DNA from: Linum tenue
Taxonomy: Eukaryota > Streptophyta > Magnoliopsida > Malpighiales > Linaceae
DNA: 64,000 nucleotides
Direction of reading: 5' to 3'
Assembly: GCA_946122785.1 (NCBI GenBank)
Contig: CAMGYJ010000011.1
Span: 57,028,449 to 57,092,448 of the forward strand
Within the stretch, counting starts at the first letter, position 1. Every line of letters begins with the position of its first letter. The position numbers and the translations under genes are program-made. The notes under the pieces were generated by a model. It searched no databases, was not told where the DNA came from, and was given only the letters and a program-made list of their open reading frames with translations. Below, one piece after another: positions 55,918-64,000 of this stretch.

Positions 55918-57181
55918 GAAGCTGTTTGCTGCTGCTGCTGCTGCTGCTGCTGCTCTAGAATGGCTGGCAACCTGGGAACTGGACGTTCTATTATGAAGCT
56001 TCCAGGGGAACCATGCACATTGACAAATGGCAAAGGGCGTTGATGAGTTTCCAATCAACGTGTAGAGCATGCCGAAGAGCAAATCTCTGCAGAGAAAGAA
56101 AGGATCATTCTAATTCTTGGATTCTAGTTCTTACTGGGGTAGTTTCGATCCAATAAGTAGCAACCTGCTGCTGCTACTAACGTTCGGAAAACAGCTGTTC
56201 TTAGCTGTCGAATGGTTTCTTCCTCAGGAAAAAGCTTACAGCTTTACAAGCACAAGCAAGAGACTCGTGTGGCCAAAGACATGACAATTTCCCCACCCAC
56301 CTATCTCAGCTAAGTTGACGTGTACAGCATGCATGGCATTGGATGCTCAAATAATGCTGACATAAATGGTATGAGGCTTCTAATTGTTTGACTTTCTGGC
56401 ATCTCAATATTGTTGACATAAATCCGTGTTCGTGATATTGTACCGTACCGATCAGGAAGATTTCAGTAATTTGAGTTTTCTTTAAAGAGATTCTTGATAT
56501 ACAAGTAATTCGTTGCACATTTTCTCAATCGGAAATCTATTAGATGATTTCTTCAGTCCATCAAACATTAATATTAGAGCTAATATCATATTAGAATTAG
56601 TTGTTAGAAGAGGTGCAAGTTGGGCTCCTAACGACATGATACACGTTCCTCGTTGTTTTTATGTAGAATACAAAGTAGCGATGAAGGTACGATTCCGTAC
56701 TTTGTTTGATTCGAAACGCGAACAATCTCCCAAGTAGTCGCACGGAGGTGGGGCCCTTGTGATAAGCCAGCCGCCTTTGTCTTGGGTACGCCGAATTCCT
56801 AAAAATACAAAGACGAAAGATCTTATCATTAGTTAGCAACTGATCTTCTATATTATATAGAGTTGGAATAAGTATGCTCTTTCTAAAATCAAAGATCACA
56901 TCATTCCATTATAATATCGATTTCGCCATATATCTATAATCATACTCATAAAATCTTGTAACGATTCGAGTTGGAATAAGTATGCTCATATAGAATTTTG
57001 TATTTTATTTCGTCTCCAATCAATCTCACCGATTCCATTTCACATCATAAACATTGGAAGTAAAAAAAAAAAGATGCACTAACGATGAAAATTGAAAAAA
57101 CTCCAATACATTGACAATCAAGGCTGAATAAACATATTTTCAAGTAAGAGTCTTTTTGGATAGAAAACCCTAATCAAAGTT
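55918..57181. other. Upstream of 2OG gene B and 3' flank of the prolamin-like gene
   Basis: A trinucleotide repeat (GCT)n at about 55927-55955 lies just upstream of the chosen start. Further on, GAGTTGGAATAAGTATGCTC occurs at 56860-56879 and again at about 56968-56987. No gene was recognised. Confidence 0.55.
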
Positions 57182-57601
57182 CTAATCTAGGGATTGAATC
57201 CAAGGCCTGGAGGCGCAGTAGCCCTTCAAAGCGTAGCCGAAGTAAGGGTTCGTCAGCGGCGCGAACGCCGTCGTCACGCACTCGTCGGAAACTCGCCGGA
57301 TCGATTCGCAGCAACCCGCCGACAGCGAAACCCTTCCGCTCCAGAACGACGACAAGATCTGACCCTCGCAAGTCCCCTCCATGATCAACGATCCCACGCA
57401 CCTCCCGTACACGTACGGATCCCACGGCCGCCGGTCGCTTCCCGCCGCCGACGACGGGTACTGCCGGTAGTACCCCGCCGGGTACTGCTGCTGAGCTGGC
57501 TGCGGCCGCGGCGGCCAAAATCCACCTCCAACGCCGGCGGCTTCAGCCGGCCGGAGTAGGAAGCAGAGAAGGAATACGATTAGCAAGTTCTTCGTCGCCA
57601 T
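57182..57601 (-). CDS. Secreted prolamin-like (ECA1/EC1-type) cysteine-rich protein
   Basis: An intronless 139-codon frame on the minus strand. Residues 1-22 are a clear signal peptide (hydrophobic LLIVFLLCFLL, cleavage near AEA). A Pro/Gln/Tyr-rich linker follows to about residue 60. The mature domain has six cysteines at 68, 78, 97, 98, 108 and 129, in a C-C-CC-C-C pattern typical of the prolamin-like/DUF1278 family. Members include egg-cell-secreted EC1 and ECA1-gametogenesis proteins, so a reproductive role is possible but not shown here. The coding region is far richer in GC than its surroundings. It lies between two 2OG genes and is on the same strand. Confidence 0.88.
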   Translation of the reverse strand: MATKNLLIVFLLCFLLRPAEAAGVGGGFWPPRPQPAQQQYPAGYYRQYPSSAAGSDRRPWDPYVYGRCVGSLIMEGTCEGQILSSFWSGRVSLSAGCCESIRRVSDECVTTAFAPLTNPYFGYALKGYCASRPWIQSLD

Positions 57602-58122
57602 TGATGAATTAACCGTTGGTGATTGGGAGGAAGGAAAGCAAGGATTTCTAGGGTTAATGTTAATCTCTCCCGCTTTTTTTATAGGTGGTGGATTGCAGCT
57701 TTGCCGCCAAAAGAAGAGCTGATTCGTCGCGGGATTCCTAATCGTGCTTGGAATCGGAGAAAAAGGTGGGGCTTAAAGCTTAATTCCCCCATTATCATAT
57801 TCCGTAACTACTTAGGCTTTGTTAATCACAACTGTTACGTGATCCTTTATCTCAGCCTGAAGAACTATGGAAGTATTTCATGCTCCAATGGTACCGTTGC
57901 AAAATATGGCCGCTGTCTAAGGTACACATTCGATTCATCTTCATATGAGGTCGAAACGAACGTAAATGTTTACGTCGAAAATTTTGAATTTCAGTGATTA
58001 ATTTGTTAGTGATCTCGCATTTGTGTAAGAAGAAAAGTAACAAGCAACTAATTGAAGAGCATTGTCAGTTTAGTGTAGGAATGGTCCGAGATTGCAACGA
58101 ACTGAAAGAAATATAAGGAGGA
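57602..58122. other. Promoter side of the prolamin-like gene, 3' flank of 2OG gene C
   Basis: The open frame 57623-57997 on the plus strand shows no family similarity. CTTTTTTTATAGG at about 57673-57685 reads as a possible reverse TATA (CTATAAAAAAAG) about 75 bases upstream of the prolamin-like gene. Confidence 0.45.
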
Positions 58123-59653
58123 TCAAAGCATGGCTGCCTCGATCGGCCTCCTCCCTCGCTGGTAGTACTCGAAGTAGATACTAACATAGTCCTTAACCTT
58201 CCTGTACAGAGCTGGCCGGGTCTCGCTGATCAATCCTTCATCTGGTTTGATCTCTTGCCCTGCAGAAGGGATGCAGAACACTGCTAGGCTGTGCCTATCC
58301 TTCTCCGAATTCGTCACCACTCTATGCACCGGACTCTTGAACACTCCGTTGCTCATGATCTGCAGGTTCATCGTTTCATCACCATAGACAGTAATTAGAT
58401 TCAATGGTTGCTAATCGGGCCCTGGTCGAGCCATAACAAAATGACGGGAACTCTGCTTGAAGAACTACTAAACTTACCTCTGCTTGATCACCAACGTTAA
58501 CCAGGAGAGCATGTGGGATGATGGGAACTGTGAACCATTCATTGTCCTTCAGGAACTGCAGACCTCCCACTTCTTTATCCGGCAGAAGGAACGTGAGAGC
58601 TGATGCATCCGCGTGTGGTTTCACTCCGATGATTTGATCCGGTCTTGGACATGGAGGGTAGAGATTGAACCTTGCCGTCATCAATGCACCTTCTCCATAT
58701 TGGTCCAGAAAGCAGTTCTCCTCCAAATCGAGTGATTTCGCCATGGCTTTCAGCAGAATCTGGTTTAGCTCTCCCAGCTTCACCCCATATTCCTGCAGTG
58801 TTTCCCTAGCGAGGTAAATAAAGTTCAGCACTTTTCCCTTTGATGCTCCAAACAGATATGATAAAAAGAGTTTCTGAATGTGAATCACCTGAAAGTCTCG
58901 GGCTTTTCTGGCCAGAACTTGAGCTGGACCTGGTTTGGAGGGTTCAAGGTGAGGTACAATCTGTCAATCCAATCAAGCGTTTGATTCTCTGCAACTATCA
59001 TGTCAGTCCCATACCCTTCAATGCTATCAGGTTCTCTGATGTATCTGTGCTTCTCTTCCTTTGGAAGATCAAAGAACTGCTTGGAGATTTCATGGACTCT
59101 GTCCACAAATGAATCTGTCATTCCATGGTTCACTACCTGCAACACAGACAAGAAAAACACCTATCAACCCCAAAACTATGGATCCAAACGGGGACCACTT
59201 CCAGATATTTCCTTCATTCACATATATCCTTTCAGATAGAGGAACCCTGCAAATCCGATCACTAGTTCACCATTATCTACCCAATGAAAGCAAAAAAAAC
59301 CATAAACCCATTTCAGATTTCGGTCAGACCAACCAGAAAGAAAGGAACTTTTGAATCTAGGATCAAAAGTTCTTGGGAATAAATGGAAATTGAAAGTTTG
59401 GAGAAGCACAGTGAAGAGTGAACACCTGAAAGCAGCCCCAAGAACTGAGAGCCAAGCTCAGTTTCTGGAGCTCGTGATTTGCAGCTGAAGGCGAAGAAAT
59501 CAGGCTTCCAACGTCGACGGTTGGAATCTCCACCAGTGGAACTGAGGCGTTCAGAGCTCCACCGCCGCTGCCTCCGTAGTTGTACCTTTCAGATGGATCC
59601 TGCCCGTCGGTGGCCAGTTCCTGGACTGGTGTTGCCATTGAAACTGAACCCAT
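58123..59653 (-). CDS. 2-oxoglutarate/Fe(II) dioxygenase C (SRG1-like, four exons)
   Basis: Exons on the minus strand: 59653-59426, 59136-58889, 58805-58478 and 58359-58123, giving 346 codons. The start MGSVSMATPVQEL is chosen over an upstream in-frame ATG (59731) because it gives the normal family N terminus. Iron ligands are His223, Asp225 (KPHADA) and His280, with Arg290-x-Ser292. The DIOX_N region reads PLVEIPTVDVGSL, then VVNHGMTDS after intron 1. It is the most diverged of the three cluster members but keeps the exon plan. A soluble cytosolic oxygenase acting on a specialised metabolite is expected; the substrate is unknown. Confidence 0.92.
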
Positions 59654-60285
59654 TTTGCAGGGGAGCCGTTGACTAGCGGTTTGATCCTGTGAGCAACTTT
59701 CCCCCACTCTCCTCCTTCTGGTTTTGGTCAAAAGATGACAAAAATGGAAGTCTTCTTGGGCCTTCCCGCCGCTAGTGTATAGCTAGGTTGCGTCGAGGAC
59801 TAGGAAACTTTGGGGTCCAGTTCATATCGGATTATACATACGGTCTATGGTTTACATCGGAAAGTTGCATTATTGAATAGGAATTAGACAAAATATAAGA
59901 TGGTCCTGATCAGAACGGTCGGTGACCAAACGTGAAGCGATTCGTAAAGTTAGTGACGAATAAGAAAGAAAAGTAATTCGAGTGGCAAACGCCAAAAGGT
60001 TTATGTAATTTGAGTGATATTAAAGGTAAAACAAGATATTGTTAGTCTAATGTAGTTATTGTGGATTAATTTTTTAGTTAGTAGTAGATCAAACAAAAGT
60101 TTGTTGGTCTAATGTGGTTTTTTGGGTTAACCACCACTAACCAAAAAAATCAGCTACTAACTGCACTCAAGACTCAACCCACTACCCACAACTTGTGGAT
60201 GTGGTCCACAATGTGTGCGGCTTAGTGGTTTATGGACAATCCACAAACCAAAACCAAACTTCGACCCATGGTGGAAACTGGGAAG
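59654..60285. other. Upstream region of 2OG gene C
   Basis: AT-rich DNA with repeated TCTAATGTAGTT and TCTAATGTGGTT motifs (about 60048 and 60108). It ends at the 8-base target duplication CTGGGAAG (60278-60285) of the element that follows. No gene is seen. Confidence 0.5.
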
Positions 60286-62271
60286 CAAGGTTGTCAACCC
60301 GAGGGTTGACCCGGACCCGGTCGAGTTAGTGGGTCAAGGGTTAATGGGTCAATCGTTTTAGTCCGGTTTGGCCCGGAAATATGGAAAAAGTCATTATATT
60401 GTACTTATCCTCATAAATTATAGGCAAAATACACTTCCATAGCCATAACTTTCACGTTTGTGACAAATATAACCATAATTATTTGAAAACACAAAATAGC
60501 CAATTCCGTTCATTCTTTTAACTGTGTCAGTTAACGGTGTGACTGGACTGACGGAAAATACTGAGTTGGCGATTTATTGACCCACCCATCCACGTGGATT
60601 AATAGAAAGAAAATACAAAAAGAAAAATAAAAATAAATACATAAACATTAACCTACCTTCCTTCCCCAAAATCGCAAAAAAAAAAAAAAAAACTTCCCCA
60701 AAATCATTCCACTTTCCCAGCAGCTCTCTCTGTAACCTACCTACCTTTTCCAAGCTCTCTCCCTCTAACTTTGCCATCCATTTCCCTACCCAATAAACAA
60801 AGATGAATTGTAAACCCACCTCCGATCATCCCGCCGTTACAGACCCTTCCTCCACCGCCAATCCACCAAACCCACTCCTTAATTAGATGCATTCTCTCTC
60901 TATCTAATCTAGTCGGCTAATCAAGATAGTGAAGCAGAGAGGCACAGTACGGGTAGCAGGTGCGTCGGCGGGAGCGAGGGTGGCAGTTGGAGCGCGGGTC
61001 GCAGGACGGGAGCAATAGTGGCGGTGGATTGCGATTGCTGAACGTCCACCTCTCCGTTTGTCGTTGTCGACGGATGTTCTTGGAGATCAGCAAACGAGCA
61101 ACACACTAGCAGATCTGTTATGGAGAGAGAGGGACGAGATTGGTTTGTGTGAGCAAAGACAGAGAGGCATGAGTAGGGCAAATGGACGGATCTGGATTAG
61201 GGGTATGACAATTCCCCTTGCTCCCTCGAACACCCCCGCCGATCCCAACGAAGCAATGAAAACGACCCAAAGCTCAACCCCAGATCGTCCTCCACGCTCG
61301 CCAAACTCCTCTCCCAGATTGTCGCGAAAACTCCCACCGACGGCTAATACGCCACTTCCTCGTCCTCCATCGAAAAAGCAATCTCGCCGACGCATCTAAT
61401 TAAGGAGTGGGGTTGGAGAAATTGGACGAGGATATGACTATGAGGAAGGAGATTTGGGAGAAGAAAAGGGGATTTAAGTTGATTGGAAGGGTTCTTGGTA
61501 AGAATGATAGGTATAATTTTTGGGGGTTTTTTGGCGAACAATGGTTGTGTGGAGGATTTGTTTTGGGTTTGTGATTATTAGAAGAACTCTGTGTTAGGAT
61601 GGAGATTTTGTTTTATTTTGGGCGGTGGAGAGATCGATTAATGGCGGAGGAAGGGAAGTCGACAAATAAATTGGATTTTTTTTAATTCTTTATTGACGTG
61701 GCATTCCACATGTACATTTGGTTGACGTGTTGCTGATGTGGAGGTCGGATTTTGTCCTTGTCAGCGTTCTGTCAAACGATTTAACGGAGTCACAGACGGT
61801 GTTAAAGTTTCTAACGGAATTGGCTAGATTTGTCACACTACCCTCCGTTTTTTGGGCTATTTCGTGTTTTCGAATAGATATGGCTATATTTGTCAAAAAC
61901 GTGAAAGTTATGGCTATACAAGTGTATTTTGCCTAAATTATATCAAATCTTATCTAACATATGAGTTATAACATATAATATTACACCAAAATAACATATC
62001 GTATATAGATCCAACATATAGTGAAAATTCACACACTTATATAACATAAATATTCAAATGTTCAACTTAGCATTCCAAAAATTGAGCCAGGCGAAAAGAA
62101 AAATCGGAAAATAGGGGCATTTCGCAAACCAATGAAAAAAATGACACAATTTGACCTCCAATCCGGTACCTTGTAGCGGTCGGCCCGGCGAGTGCGTGCG
62201 GCCCGTTTTTCTCATCGGGTCAGGGTCAAAGTGGGTCGACCCGCGGGTCAACCCACGGGTTGACAACCTTG
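60286..62271. mobile_element. hAT-like non-autonomous element, interrupted by a MULE
   Basis: The ends are CAAGGTTGTCAACCCG and its exact complement CGGGTTGACAACCTTG, followed inward by further GGGTTGACCCG sequence in inverted order. CTGGGAAG flanks both sides (60278-60285 and 62272-62279), an 8-base duplication as made by hAT transposases. Without the inserted MULE the element would be about 466 bases and non-coding, so it is a MITE. Confidence 0.82.
60423..61933. mobile_element. TIR-MULE (non-autonomous Mutator-like element) nested in the hAT MITE
   Basis: The ends are GGCAAAATACACTT and its complement. The inverted repeats continue for about 79 bases with about eight differences by eye, and weakly beyond. 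TAAATTATA flanks both ends perfectly (60414-60422 and 61934-61942), a 9-base duplication diagnostic of Mutator-like elements. The 1.5-kb body has no transposase. Its centre (about 60950-61400) is richer in GC than the rest and may be acquired host sequence. A run of 18 A lies near 60677. Confidence 0.88.
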
Positions 62272-62279
62272 CTGGGAAG

Positions 62280-62649
62280 CGAACTTGATTGGGCTTGGGC
62301 CCCTCAAGCTAAGGTCCAAGGATTGGTAGTTCCTATAAGCCTCAAGCTGGGCTTAATTAAATAGAAAAACGAGCCCACAGAGCATCCCTCTGGTCCCGCA
62401 AAAAAACTGCTCTCTTTGGAGAAGCGAAAATTGAAAATTGCAACCGATTACTAACCAATCAAAACAGAGGGAAAAATACCAACGATCACTTTCGATTCAC
62501 TGAGAGCCACAAAAAATCAAGCTGAGCTCCTGGGCCGCGGAAAAATGCCTGCACCATTTCCACACTGTTGTTCTCTCCAGATCAACAACACCTGTGTTCC
62601 AGGAGGAAGGGAGAAAATAGGAAAAGAGAAAGGCTGGGGAGGAGCAAAA
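62280..62649. other. Upstream region and leader of the PHT4 gene
   Basis: Short promoter region after the transposon. An in-frame ATG at 62545 precedes the chosen start at 62650; the stretch between reads like leader sequence but could add 35 residues. No clear TATA box. Confidence 0.5.
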
Positions 62650-64000
62650 ATGGCGAAATTCACTCTGAAAGCTGAGAACTTTTGCTCCTTCCTTCCTCAA
62701 ACTACTAGTACTACGGTCGGGAAAGCCTTTGCCTTTCGGGACAAATCGGTCGGCGGCAGTTACTTTCAGCTGTCTCCGGTGAGACCCAGTTCGTTGAAGT
62801 TTAGAGTTTTGTGTGGCATCAGAGAGAAAGATGGTGTCAAAAAGGAAGGGGAGACGGTTCCTGCTGTTGCTCCTTCTCATCAGGGTGTCAATGGAGTCCG
62901 GGTCGGCGAGGCTAAACAGGGTCGACTCGGTCGTGGGGGTGATGGTGGAGGAGAAGTGGGGTTTGATTGGAATTGGCCGCCGTGGAAGAATCTTCCTCCG
63001 AGATACAAGCTTATTGGGACTACTTCACTTGCCTTTGTTATCTGCAACATGGATAAGGTGGGATGGGTTGGTTTTAATTTTGAGTTTGGTGACTGATGTC
63101 TAGTTCTTGGTTAAGTTGAACTGTGAAAGTTTGAGTTTTTTGGTTGACCTTGTTGAGCAGGTTAATTTGAGTGTGGCTATAATTCCAATGTCAAACCAGT
63201 TTGGGTGGAGTTCATCCACGGCTGGGTTAGTGCAATCCTCCTTCTTTTGGGGATATGCTCTGAGTCAGTTGCCTGGAGGTTGGCTTGCTAAGAGATTTGG
63301 TGGCAGGTAAGTTTATATGAAATTTTAACTTTCTAAAGTCTTTAACTTTGCTCCTTATTTGTTTTCTTTGACCTTTGATATTCATTCATGTTTGAAGATA
63401 ATGTAATTTGTGGAATGAATTCTCCTGTTATATAAGTAGACGGGCTTAGGAAGTGTGTTCGTATTCAAAGCAAGGTGTTCAAATTGTAACATGATGAATT
63501 CAGTGAAACCCGGAAATTAAAGGTGTCATCATTTTTAAGTGTGCAAGCTCTGGGCATTAGAACGTAAAATTTGTGTCACTTCGAATGATGTCTTCTTCAT
63601 CGTTCTGAGACGAAAGATACATTGGGGACACTTCTGTTTCGCTCACCTGAATGATGGGTTTTCCCTATACAGAAAAGTTCTTGAGCTTGGAGTGTTGACT
63701 TGGTCATGTGCTACAGCATTGGTCCCTTTGCTTGCCGGATTCATGCCTGGACTTGTTTTCTCTAGGATTTTGGTGTGTCCCCTATTTCTTCTGAACTTTT
63801 ATTATATTTGACTTTTGAGTATTTGACTACTACTTGTATGATTTCTCTAGAACAGAAACTTTGAGATTCATCATTCACAACCGGATCAGTGTTGGAGAAA
63901 TGCTGCTTCACTTCGGGTTTACTTTCTTTTCATGTTGATTTGCTAATGGTTCTCACATAATTATCTCTTTTGCTTATGTTTGTAATCCAGGTTGGTATAG
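62650..64000 (+). CDS. Plastid PHT4/ANTR-type anion transporter (5' part)
   Basis: Exons 62650-63057, 63161-63306, 63673-63772 and the start of a fourth at 63991 are in the window; the rest is cut off. The N-terminal 110 or so residues are Ser/Thr/Lys-rich and then Gly-rich, consistent with a chloroplast transit peptide. The major facilitator core begins WKNLPPRYKLIGTTSLAFVICNMDKVNLSVA. It continues with SSFFWGYALSQLPGGW and VPLLAGFMPGLVFSRIL, a strong match to the SLC17/PHT4 family and, as I recall, to ANTR2 (PHT4;4). Such proteins move phosphate or ascorbate across the chloroplast envelope. Assignment to one subgroup needs the missing part. Confidence 0.88.

Noticed and set aside
60921..61399. 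Open frames in the MULE centre as a transposase
   Set aside because: No DDE, zinc-finger or SWIM motif; the element is non-autonomous.

Overview
The window is nuclear DNA of a flowering plant, most likely a eudicot. Split genes with GT-AG introns, low-GC intergenic DNA, an L1-type LINE with a C-terminal RNase H, many MITE-like elements and plant-specific families (type B MGDG synthase, MUSTANG, PPR-E, 2OG oxygenases, vacuolar H+-pyrophosphatase) all point that way. I cannot name the species from sequence alone. Exons were joined by hand from frame continuity, GT-AG sites and paralogue comparison. Every joined multi-exon coding length is a multiple of three.

Layout. 0-2 kb: an intronless armadillo-like gene (+). 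3.8-9 kb: two tandem five-exon GDSL esterase/lipase genes (-). 9.2-15.5 kb: an apparently intact LINE with both ORFs, a poly-A tail and a perfect 17-bp target duplication. 15.5-18.4 kb: a quasi-palindromic repeat array and a Tourist-like MITE. 18.5-21 kb: type B monogalactosyldiacylglycerol synthase (-). 22.4-26 kb: tRNA-Arg(UCG) (-) and a domesticated Mutator transposase of the MUSTANG type (+). 26.9-28.9 kb: a C-terminal RING protein (-). 30.7 kb: tRNA-Gly(GCC) (+). 32.3-48.5 kb: two tandem type I vacuolar H+-pyrophosphatase genes (+), with a 74-codon two-exon gene and a long gene-poor stretch between them. 49.3-59.7 kb: three 2-oxoglutarate/Fe(II) dioxygenase genes (-) with identical exon structure, interleaved with a PPR gene (+), a prolamin-like secreted protein (-) and fragments of further 2OG and PPR copies. 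60.3-62.3 kb: a TIR-MULE with 9-bp target duplication nested in a hAT-like element with 8-bp target duplication. 62.6-64 kb: 5' part of a plastid PHT4/ANTR anion transporter (+), cut by the window end.

How it fits together. The genes are ordinary plant genes and form no operon-like system. The main theme is local duplication (GDSL pair, H+-PPase pair, 2OG/PPR block) together with transposon insertion. The most informative items are the intact LINE, the transposon-in-transposon, the single-intron difference between the H+-PPase copies, a tiny retroposon with an 18-bp target duplication, and the unrecognised 74-aa gene. I saw no CRISPR array, organelle insert or bacterial gene cluster.
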